DNA of 64,000 nucleotides from Larix kaempferi (Eukaryota; Streptophyta; Pinopsida; Pinales; Pinaceae): positions 3,858,501 through 3,922,500 of the forward strand of contig BSBM01000076.1 in assembly GCA_027924585.1 (NCBI GenBank). Direction: 5' to 3'. Shown here piece after piece: positions 20,830 through 30,418 of the stretch; within the stretch, counting starts at the first letter, position 1; each line of letters starts with the position of its first letter. The notes under the pieces are model-generated. The model saw nothing but the letters and a program-made list of their open reading frames with translations. It had not been told where the DNA came from and did no database searches. The position numbers and the translations under genes are program-made.

Positions 20830-21485
20830 ATGATTCAATGATTTCCATTTAGGATTTTTTCTTTTAACACTTCCAGGTATCGTCGCAATATCGACGGATT
20901 CTTGCCATGAAAGTTAATGATATTTAGACGAACTACCGTGGAACCAAAGAAAATTTTTAACCGCACATGATGAACCTGCCATGAATTTTTGTGGATACAG
21001 AGACGAAGTTTCGAGGAACTATAGAAATGTTTCCATGCAGATGCTGAACTTGCCACGAAAGTTAGTGAATCTAATCGTCTCTATTGTGACGAACATTTGT
21101 GGAGCTGTATAAGATGTTACCATGCAGATGCTGAACCTACCACGAATGTTCGTTGCTATAGAGACAAACCTCCAATTTAAGTTCGTCTCTATAGACACGA
21201 AAGTTCGTGGCAGGTAAATCATTTGCGTGGAAACATATAGACGAGGGGCGTTGATATATCAACAAAAATTCATGAAAGAATTAATTTTCCGAAGATATGA
21301 GGACTGTTGCGAAGGTGACACGTGGCCACTAAGAAACATTGCTATTGCCACGACGGGGAATCTTCGTCCCTATATCCACGAAGTTGGCTCCACAAAAAAA
21401 TGAACCCCAGATCGTTGCAATAGGGACAAAAAATCGTGGCTATTACAACGAAAAAACGTGGCAATTTTGGCCATATGTAGTAGTG
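20830..21485 (+). repeat. CACTA 3' subterminal repeats and terminus
   Basis: About 650 bp packed with short motifs in both orientations, such as GCCACGAAAGTT, ACCACGAATGTTCGT, ACACGAAAGTTCGTGG, GTCTCTAT, AGAGACGAA and ATCGTGGC. The block ends TTTTGGCCATATGTAGTAGTG at 21485, the inverse of CACTACTACATATGGCC. Subterminal repeats of this kind are binding sites for the transposon's own DNA-binding protein in studied CACTA elements. The three bases after the end are TAC; the matching copy at the far left end is outside the window. Confidence 0.7.
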
Positions 21486-21539
21486 TACAAAGCATATGCG
21501 TCCAAAAACAATATACCAACAAAGTAAAGAGAAGGGTTG

Positions 21540-22600
21540 ACATGGATTCCTAACACAACTAACAATTGATGATTATAAATTCACATCCAAATTTGATATT
21601 ACTTGTATTTTTGGTAAAGCCATTGACATAATCCTAGGTTTACCCTGGATAGAAACACTAGGTACTTTCATTTTAAACATTGAGATAAATTTTTGACATT
21701 CACCTCTAAGAAGAAGAAAATAACATTACAATACTTACAATGAAATCATCCTCATGAGTTCCCCCCATTAGAATACCTAAAGGACGTATTATAAGTGATC
21801 ATTCAAGATAGCCCGAAGTTAAAGAAAAAGTTGCAAAAAAGTAAAAAATATTGTGACATAGTCATCGTCGAAAAAGATTTAGAAATTTCTTATGTAAAAG
21901 ATCATAGTTAATAACTACTTGCAAAATTCAATAATTTAAAGGATATAAAGAAATGCATTTAGAAGTTGAAACAAAAGAATCAATATCTTGAGAAGTAGTC
22001 ATCAAACAAAGATGAATAAGGTTCTAGCCTAATGAACCTTCATCAGAGGATGCTTGAAAAAATCAAAAGGTTAATGGATGAGAAGCCAGACAATCAGAAA
22101 CCTAAGAATAAATTCGACAAATTGGAGAGTGGTGAAAAGGTTCACATTAGGAACCCTGTAATAGAACAATGCCACAAAGGATTGAATTAGGGTGGTTTGA
22201 CCCTTACACAATTCGAAAACTCTACTCAACACTTAGAAGGTCATATCATCTCGTGTCCTCAACCATGACCAACTTAAGAATGAAGAACTCTGTAAAGGAA
22301 TTATAAGCTAGAATGAAGAAATAATTTTTTATGCCTTGAGGACAAAGTATTTTTAAGGGGTAGGAAATGTAGTGAACATATACTAATACTAATACTAATA
22401 ATTATTTATGATAAATAATAAATGAAAATCCACATCTTAATAAAAGTGTATGACCTATGAAGGGACATGACCTATCAACCATGGTGACCATTCAATGCAT
22501 ATATACATATACCATCCTATAACATTGTAATCATATATCTATCTATCATTTTTTCATTACTCAATTTTTATATACTTTTCCTTTATGGATTTTAACATGT
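21540..22600 (+). mobile_element. Relic of an LTR element related to the one at 7803
   Basis: A retroviral-type aspartic protease end is visible at about 21560-21690 (FDITCIFGKAIDIILGLPW then IETLGTFILNIE, compare the Gypsy motif D-I-x-L-G-x-P-W). A Lys-rich coiled-coil stretch with several stops follows (IVIVEKDLEISYVKD, KCIxKLKQKNQYLEK). Then comes LGWFDPYTIRKLYSTLRRSY, almost the same ending as the coiled-coil protein at 10600-10739. A purine tract (about 22355-22367) and a TG-starting LTR-like segment come next. No reverse transcriptase. The family therefore appears to pair a protease-like region with the coiled-coil/GW(I/F)DP protein. Confidence 0.6.
22368..22598 (+). repeat. Probable 3' LTR of the relic
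   Basis: Starts TGTAGTGAACATATACTAAT right after the purine tract AAGGGGTAGGAAA, includes TATA-like runs near 22500, and may end at GGATTTTAACA (22598). No second copy is in the window, so the right border is uncertain. Confidence 0.45.
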
Positions 22601-23102
22601 TATCGTTCTTATATTCGATATTTAGTAAATGAACTATGTTCACATTCGGGACCCCCTATGACATTGATGCACAACTTAAAATTCTTAAGGATTTTTGTAC
22701 CAACTAAAACACAAATAAAACATAGGTATAATCGTTAAATCTAAATCACATACCTTGATTTTTTTGCGATAATAACTACTTGGAAGATGTCCATTTTTAG
22801 AAGTATCTTGGAAATTATTTTGATCACAAATAAAATTGGAACTATAATGTTTATAAAAGAATCAATGGAGGTTTGATTTGGGGAAAAGGTCGTCTTCAAT
22901 AACCTTATTACCCCAAATTATTTATGGTTGTGAGGTTTTCTATTCTCCTTGGAACACAATTTGTTCCACCCTCAAGCCTGCAAGCGAGAACGATATTGTT
23001 GGTACTTTGTTTTCCTCATGAACAATTGACTCACAAGGAGCCCCAATTAACAATGGGCTCATTGTCACGTCCCCTCCATCTATCCAATGCAAGGAAGGGA
23101 AT
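22600..23102. other. Unassigned stretch left of the Copia element
   Basis: No gene or repeat recognised. Its last five bases (GGAAT, 23098-23102) are the left target site of the Copia element. Confidence 0.4.
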
Positions 23103-23741
23103 TGTTAGTTTTTCATCATTTAATTCAATAGATCTAGGATCTTAACTGAAAGAACAACATGTACATCATATCAAGCATAAGAGACAAGAGACAAGCGACA
23201 CAAAAAATTTCACCGGGGAAAGCCAAGAAGGTGAAAAACCCCGCAACTTCCTCAGAGATAGAATAAGAATCAATACAAGGATCACCATGATCGAACCCAA
23301 GAGATAGATATCTTTACTAGCATGCTCCTCCTCCACTTATGCGAACTCCTCCTCTCTCTCACTTATGTGAAGTGAGTGAATAATAGAATGTGTAAAATGA
23401 GAGAGACACACTCTCTATTTATACACTAATTTGACTTGCCTTTTAACTCTAACTAGGTCAGCCCCAACTTAACCACTTAACATATTACTAACTGGGCTGA
23501 CCCCACTAGGGTGGTCTAATAACCCTTTGAACCCACATAACTCATACAGGGCCGACCCCATTAAGGTGGTCTAATAACCCATTGAGTATAAGTTACGACA
23601 CTTACAATATAACTTGCGACACATGCAAGTACAACTGACGACACTTCCAATCAGAGGAATAATACATCTCCGTTGGGGATACAATAAAGTACAAATACAA
23701 TATACAAGTGAATATCTTTCGAAGTTACAAATACATTAACA
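23103..23741 (-). repeat. Copia 3' LTR (left)
   Basis: On the + strand it begins TGTTAGTTTTTCATC and ends ATACATTAACA. A TATA box (TGTATAAATAG on the minus strand) lies at about 23415-23425. The minus-strand purine tract AAAGAGGGAG (23742-23751) adjoins it on the internal side. Confidence 0.9.
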
Positions 23742-24205
23742 CTCCCTCTTTACTAGGAAGGTATTCTCTTGACACAAGTCATCAATACATATATGCATAA
23801 GTCTTCAATTCTGGAGTTGGATCATCGTCACTGGATCAAGAAGCATCATCATCACTGCTGCTGCTATCTCTATCAATCTCCAATCTACTCGTCATAGGAA
23901 TTTCTATAGAGCCAACCCTTTTTCATGCTGGATGTAGGCCTAGCCTCCATGTAGGTCTTCATCATATCTGTGAGCAAGCCATCAAGTAGGTACACCTTAG
24001 GACTGATTACACTGCCTCTGCAAAACATGCAAGATCTCCCAGGACTGATTACAATACCTCTGCAAAAATTGCAAGAGCATCCCAGGACTGATTATATGCC
24101 TCTGCAAAACCTATGTACCATACTGTTACCTCATCGTCTTCAGATCACCTCATAGTCCACAGAGTACAACCTAGATGCACATCACACGACACTTACACTC
24201 ACCGG

Positions 24206-24640
24206 CATGGGAAGACACACCTCAACCATCTGTGAATGGCTCAGCACTTATATCTACGCCATGGGAAGACACACTTCAACAATGCGAGAATGGAATCACA
24301 CTTATATCCATAGCCATGGGAAGACACACTTCAACCATGTTAGGAATGGCACAACACTTATATCGCAGCCATGGGAAGACACACTTCAACCATGCTAGGA
24401 ATGGCACAACACTTATATCGCAGCCATGGGAAGACACACTTCAACCATGCTAGGAATGGCACACCACTTATATCATAGCCATGGGAAGACACACTTCAAC
24501 CATGCTCAAATGGCACGGCTCTTACATCAACGATCATGGGAAGACACACTTCAACCATGTTGGAATGGCCCCAACCCTTATATCTGCACCATGGGAGGAC
24601 ACACCTACCACCATGTGATAATGGCTCATGTGCATTTGTG
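24206..24640 (-). repeat. 55 bp minisatellite in the Copia 3' region, eight units
   Basis: CATGGGAAGACACAC recurs at 24206, 24260, 24315, 24370, 24425, 24480, 24535 and 24590, a 54-55 bp period. Three central units (24315-24479) are almost identical, while the outer ones have diverged. The array sits between the end of pol and the 3' LTR. Confidence 0.9.
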
Positions 24641-26170
24641 TCTCCGGACTCATCACTTCCCCTTGGAAGGAATCTCGATCTGAAGTACACCAAGCCTCTC
24701 TCTGAAGTACACCAAGCCTCTCTCTGAAGTACTCAAACTTCACTCTAGCCAGTGGCTTGGTCAACACATCGGCTATCTGCTCGTCCGTCGCAACATACAG
24801 GAGCTTCACTGCTCCTCTTTGCACCATATACCTGATATAGTGGAAATTGATCTCAATGTGCTTCGACTTGTCATGGAACACTGGGTTCTCCGACAACTTC
24901 ACACAACTCTGGTTGTCGCAATATATACAAGTAGCACTCAACTGGAGATCAAACAAATCAGATAGTAGCTTCCTAAGCCATACTGCCTCACAACTAGCCG
25001 AACAAGCTGCAACATACTCTGCTTCGGCTATACTCAGTGCCACACAGGAATGCTTCCTGCTAAACCAAGAGATCATACTGGATCCCATACTAAAGCAGCA
25101 CCTCGAAGTGCTCTTCTGATCAATGGCACTGCCTGCCCAATCCGAATCAACATAACCCTCCAGTTTAAACTTTTGATTCGCATCATACTTGAGCCCATAA
25201 TCAATTGTACCCTTCAGGTACCTCAGAATATTCTTTGAATCTATCAGGTGAACATGTCTCGGATCTGTTAAGTACTGGCTCAAGGTGTTCACCACAAAGC
25301 AGATATATGGTCTCGTATTCGTCAAGTACATCAAGGACCCAATCATCTGACGATACATTGTGGCATCAACCGACTCAGATGAAGCATCACACATAAGCTT
25401 CAAGTTTGATCCCATAGGTGTGGCCATGGCCTTGTAGTCCATCATCCCAAACCTCTTCAGGATCTCTACTGCATACTTCCCTTGTCCAAGGAAGATTCCA
25501 TCTGTGCTCTGCCACACCTCCATACCTAGAAAGTAGTGCATCATATCCAAGTCCTTCATCTCGAACTCGGAAGCAAGCTTCCTCTTCGCATCGAAAATCA
25601 ATCTATCCTCACCTGTAACAAACAGGTCATCCACATACATAAGTAGTATCACTGGATTTCCTTCCTCAACCTTGTAGTACAGGTTGGAGTCCGCTTTACT
25701 CTTAGTAAAGCCCAAACTGAAAAGGAAGCCATCTATCCTGCCATACCAGGTCTTGGGTGCCTGTTTCAAACCATACAAGGCTTTCTTTAGTTTGCACATA
25801 TGAGTCCCTATGTCATGTGTCTCAAACCCGAGTGGTTTCTCTACATACACTTCCTCTTCAACTGCACCATTCAAGAAAGTTGTCTTGACATTCATCTGGT
25901 GTACCTTCCATTTCATCACTCGCTTTGTATTTCTCTATGCTACCATCTGCAACATGCTTGATCTTATAGATCCACTTGGAAGTCACCACAGACTTCCCTT
26001 CTGGTCTCGGGACCACATCCCAGACATCATTCTTCATGATCGACTGGTACTCCTCGATCATGGCATTCTTCCATTACTGCATCCTAGATCTTGAGAACTT
26101 CAGATTCTTCAATATCTTCAATAGATAGTTTTCTTTGAACTTCGTTGCTGGAACAAATGTTGTAGTCCTT
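24640..26170 (-). pseudogene. Copia pol: reverse transcriptase and RNase H
   Basis: The minus strand reads EEYQSIMKNDVWDVVPRPEG, KSVVTSKWIYKIKH, ADGSIEKYKA, then jumps to MKWKVHQMNVKTTFLNGAVE. The roughly 35-40 residues usually between (ARGFxQxxGxDYxETFAPVAR) are missing, so a deletion with a frame change near 25915 removed part of the fingers. The rest is well kept: KKALYGLKQAPKTWY, LLMYVDDLFVTGE (YVDD active site), GLMHYFLG-type MMHYFLGMEVW, and RNase H GYVDSDWAGS, AEAEYVAACSA, LTKPLAR. The C-terminus runs into a 22 bp triplication (24681-24732) and then a 55 bp minisatellite. It reverse-transcribes element RNA in intact relatives; inactive here. Confidence 0.9.
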
Positions 26171-26179
26171 CTTTTGTAG

Positions 26180-28881
26180 GTGATTGTACACGATCTTTCC
26201 TACAAGTCAGATTCAATTGCATGATTAGACACTTCTCATAGTTTTTCAAATACACATTCTTATGCATAAAGACATATGTCATACAGTCATGCAATTATCT
26301 TAGCCAATGCTTCAATACAACATTTATCCATATCCCGTATTCACACGATAACTTTCTAGATGCCTTCCATGTCTACCAGAACATTTGTTAAGAGTGTGCA
26401 CAACTCCCAACATGTTAGAAAAGAGGTTTCATTCTAGATAAGTAGCAATGGAATGTTTTATAGTACCATAGGCCACTTACCCATTACTTGTATATTAGTA
26501 GTATCTTGTTCATTAATGTAACTTTTTGAATATGCATCTAGGAACATAAGTATGTACATGACTGGACAACATCATTTAAGTAATCATATAAATGACAATT
26601 CAAATACTTATCTTTGTTTAGTTGTAGGGTGGTCTCCCTCTCAATCTTTGCTTCCTTACAGGAACTACTGGAGTGTGCTCCCTCTTGATCTTTGCTTCCT
26701 GGATTACCTATCCTTGAACTTATTCTCATCCTAGACCACTATGCATGCTTAAGTGTGCACTAGTGTCACCATTGTGTTATCCTCAAGATCTCATACATAA
26801 CCATACATACATTAGTATAATCTCAATACTATCAAAACATTATGATTCTAAATAATCTTATGTATGGTCATGATCATTTCATACAAAGGTAATAAGTGTT
26901 AGTATTCAAGGTTTCAGGGAAGACTTCTTTTACTCATGCATATTCTTATTTGACCATAGGACTCTTCTGGTTAGTCATATCATTAATCAAAGTAAGAAAC
27001 ATAATATGCATAAGCCCTTGATTACTTAAACTTGTAAATTTCATTATGATTCACACAAAAGTATAATATCCTAACGCAAGGTAGGATTCTAACTTGATAT
27101 AGGAAAAACATACCTCGATTATCATGTTAGCTAGTTACGTCTAACATACCCGCATAATGTCTTCTTGTTCTCTTCAATGACTTGTTCTTAGTAACCTGCA
27201 TAACTCATAGGTTAAGCATTGTAGAACAAAATTATACATACCTCGTAAGTAGAGATACTATGTGATCCATGACTATGGATGAGTCTTTGTCTTCATGTCA
27301 CCATGGTCATATGTTCTTGATCTAGAACTTAATCTGTATTTCTTGATGCACCTTTCATGTTAGCGGACAACATCAACCTCATACAACATCATGGTGCATT
27401 AGTACAATCATAAGTGTCATAACCCTAATCAATGAATGTCTACAAGCATTCATACTTTTACTAAGGTGATAAGACAAGTATGAGATTAATCAAGATTGTA
27501 CTAACCTCAATAATATGATGACAAACATATCATAAACTTAATCATGAACAGATTTCAAAACATACCTATATCTCTTAAATTCATACCTGTCGGGATTTCT
27601 TATAGCCTTCTTATGTAAGGCCTTAGCCTTATCTCTCTCTGGAATTGGAACTTCTTCACTTATGCAGGTGTCCAATTCATTGTATTCTAGGATTAACACA
27701 ATCCACTTTGATTTGATGAAACTAGATCTCGAGCTAGATAAGGGTTTGTCAGAGAAACCCTAAAAATTCAAACTTTGAATTTCAAACTTCTGAATGGATG
27801 GAAAGATGTGGCTTGCCGAGCTGATCAAGCTGGTATACTTCAATTTTAAAAGCTGCAAAATTTGACCCCTCAAAATTACCTTCGAGACTTCTGGATTCAC
27901 TAGACAGGACCCCAAACTAGGGTTTGATAAATCCCACCCTTCTACCCAACCAAAAAGTTCGATCCAAATCTCTAAGCTTCTATTTTTCTAAGGAGCTTCC
28001 AGCCGTGGTCACAGACTTAAAAAATTCCAACTTTTGTAGAAGCCCTAATTTTCCATCTTTTCGATCAAAATCCCAAACTAGGGTTTGATCAAGCCCGGCC
28101 TTCTGCCCAACCAAAAATTCGATCTTGGTCTCTAAATTTAGATTTTTATGAGGAACATTCATTCGTGGTCTCTGATTCCAAAAATTTCAACTTTCTCCAA
28201 AGCCCTAAATTCCCGCAGCAGTGATAAGCCAAGAATGAAGATGCTCAGAATTTAATTCTGTTTTGACAGAAATATGCACCTTATTGTTTCTGGTGCATCT
28301 CTGAAATTACGAATCCATAGGGTCTGAAACTTCGGCCTATGGTAGCCTGACCAGTATTCTTTCCAACCCCATAGGTCTGACCTCAATTGAATTCTCTGAG
28401 AGAGATTTATGCCAAGTATCGCAACGTGACCTGTTTATGGGATAAAACTGGAGAGCAAACTTGTACATCGTGCCACGTGTCACTGGTTCAATTTCGGTCT
28501 CTGAAAGACTTATCTGAGAAACTAGAATCTGTCCTCTTACTTTTACTTTTTACTAAATTTCATTTGGATGTTCCTAGCCCAAGTTGTGACCTTTTTTCCT
28601 AGGTCACCTGTTTATGAATGGGATATGGAAGAGGCAGAAACCCTATATTGTACTGATCATAAAACAAAACGTACAATGAATTAAATGTTGTTATTCAGAT
28701 ACAAGATACATGGGGATGTTATCTACGACATGTGCAAATTTTAGATCCTGAAACTTCGCCAAAATGGATTTACAGCGAAAGTGATACGATGACTGGTTTT
28801 TGCTATATCAAGCCCTAGCTTGCAGTTTGTTGCAAGTGCAACAAGTCTCATAAATGCCATATCATGCCTTTCTTCAGGATA
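26180..28881 (-). other. Copia interior without recognisable gag or integrase
   Basis: This is where gag, protease and integrase should be. Only short frames and AT-rich text are seen; no CCHC knuckle or HHCC/DDE motifs were found on either strand. The segment may be replaced DNA and not simply decayed. It includes a ~161 bp duplication (27911-28060 and 28072-28216), both copies with CCAAACTAGGGTTTGAT and GCCCTAA words typical of plant leader sequence. Confidence 0.55.
27911..28216 (-). repeat. Imperfect ~161 bp tandem duplication
   Basis: Copies start CCCAAACTAGGGTTTGAT at 27911 and 28072. They share CCAACCAAAAA(G)TTCGATC, GTGGTC and AGCCCTAA(A)TT at matching spacing, with roughly one mismatch in six to seven bases. 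Confidence 0.7.
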
Positions 28882-28892
28882 GCTCTGATACC
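28882..28892 (-). other. Copia primer-binding site, tRNA-Met
   Basis: Minus strand GGTATCAGAGC, one base from the 5' LTR. The usual first T of TGGTATCAGAGC is C here (CGGTATCAGAGC). Confidence 0.85.
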
Positions 28893-28893
28893 G

Positions 28894-29531
28894 TGTTAGT
28901 TTTTCATCATTTAATTCAATAGATCTAGGATCTTAACTGAAAGAACAACATGTACAGCATATCAAGCATAAGAGACAAAAGACAAGAGACACAAAACATT
29001 TCACCGGGGAAAACCAAGAAGGTGAAAAAACCCGCAACTTCCTCAGAGATAGAATAAGAATCAATACAAGGATCACCATGATCAAACCCAAGAGATAGAT
29101 ATCTTCAGTAGCATGCTCCTCCTCCACTTATGCGCACTCCTCCTCTCTCTCACTAATGGGAAGTGAGTGAATAATAGAATGTGTAAAATGAGAGAGACAC
29201 ACTCTCTATTTATACACTAACTTGACTTTCCTTTTAACTCTAACTAAGTCGGCACCAACTTAACCACTTAACATAATACTAACTGGGCTGACCCCACTAG
29301 GGTGGCCTAATAACCCTTTGACCCACATAAATCATACAGGGCCGACCCCATCAAGGTGGTCTAATAACCCATCGAGTATAAGTTAGGACACTTACAATAT
29401 AACTTGCGACACATGCAAGTACAACTGACGACACTTCCAATTAGAGGAATAATACATCTCCATCGGGGATACAATAAAGTACAAATACAATATACAAGTG
29501 AATATTTTCCGAAGTTACAAATACATCAACA
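28894..29531 (-). repeat. Copia 5' LTR (right)
   Basis: Second copy, from TGTTAGTTTTTCATC to ATACATCAACA, one base shorter than the left LTR. It is followed by target-site bases GGAAC (29532-29536). It carries the same TATA box and is the copy that would drive element transcription leftward. Confidence 0.9.
29205..29216 (-). promoter_or_regulatory. TATA box in the Copia 5' LTR
   Basis: The + strand CTATTTATACAC reads GTGTATAAATAG on the minus strand, a strong plant TATA box. It is present in the left LTR too (about 23413-23425). Confidence 0.55.
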
Positions 29532-30418
29532 GGAACATGGCACTAAAATCTGGGCTTTTATGCAATACTCATCCCCATTCATCAATTCATAGCAATAAAA
29601 CAAATGTGTGCAGATGCCATTTAATTTAACACAACAGAAGTAATATCCTACACACACATATAGCATGCAATTTACAACATATGGATAAACATGCACCAAT
29701 TTAAAAACATTGCAGAGGTAAAACACATAGATATAAAAATACTTATCTTTATTGTGAAATGGTCCCAAGCAACTAGCTATGTCGCTGCAACGTTCCACCC
29801 AACCATAGGTCTCTGCACAACTTATATTCTTTTAGCACTCAGAGACCAACCCTGAGCTGGGCATGATATCTACAAGGAAAATGGGACTCTCAAGCTTAGC
29901 ACAGCCAAAGCAATGGATACCCATCTCAACCCCAACATTCTCTTACACACAACAAACTCAAAAATTGGGCATGGATACACATTTTCAACAATGGATTTAC
30001 AAATTCGGGTCCATGGGTTTTCCCCAAAACGTGGTACACCCAAAAACGGATTGTGGGAAGAGGGAATCAACCCCAGGGAAGAAAACCGATTTATCCCATG
30101 GATGTATGAGCATTCAATGGGACAAAATGGCCTTTATAAAACCCCCAAATCGATTTATTCTCTTCCCTACCGTTAACAAAAACAAAAACGCCCTTCCCAG
30201 CTAGCAAAATGAAGGAAAACACAAGAAAACCATGGAGGAAAATGCCCAGGAATCTCCAATTGGTGAGAGAGAAAAAATGATGGGTGAAGAATGGATTGAG
30301 GGGCAATTTCGTGGTTCCTTTCTTTCCCAAGAAGCAAAACATGGATTCCTATGAAGGGTGGCTTTCCCATACCCGAATTTGGACAGCCATACCTCTCCAT
30401 TCCCCAAGGCATTAATGT
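29532..30418. other. Spacer between the Copia and Gypsy elements
   Basis: Nothing recognised. Short frames overlap on both strands at 29863-30440. The right half is less AT-rich, with repeated CCCATACC/CCCATGG words, and could be low-copy DNA. The last five bases (AATGT) are the Gypsy target site. Confidence 0.4.

Larger units (their letters stand above)
1..21485 (+). mobile_element. CACTA (En/Spm) DNA transposon, 3' portion, with nested insertions
   Basis: Interpreted as one element whose left end lies outside the window. Seen: a TNP2-type transposase 3' end (DUF4218 and DUF4216) followed on the same strand by a second spliced gene with a Transposase_24-like region, then a block of subterminal repeats ending at 21485 in GTAGTAGTG, the inverted CACTACTAC terminus. 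This gene order and terminus are what is known for plant CACTA elements. Nested inside are a non-autonomous LTR element (7803-10960), a LINE fragment (16590-20099) and a fold-back element (18871-19136). That all parts belong to a single element is inference: 12-20 kb is a mosaic, and the terminus at 21485 could belong to a second CACTA copy. The 5' terminus needed to confirm it is not visible. Confidence 0.55.
23103..29531 (-). mobile_element. Ty1/Copia retrotransposon, internally deleted
   Basis: Minus-strand element with LTRs at 23103-23741 (3') and 28894-29531 (5'). Target duplication is GGAAT/GGAAC (one change). A tRNA-Met primer site abuts the 5' LTR and a purine tract the 3' LTR. Only the reverse transcriptase and RNase H part of pol is readable (about 24640-26170). 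The first 2.7 kb (28881 down to 26180) has no gag, protease or integrase. By eye the LTRs differ at about 25-30 of 639 positions, so this insertion is clearly older than the one at 7803. It cannot move without help. Confidence 0.9.

Noticed and set aside
24190-24690. + strand frames through the 55 bp minisatellite
   Set aside because: The frames arise from the repeat period (MGRHTST... restarts each unit), lie opposite Copia pol and its 3' region, and have no family.
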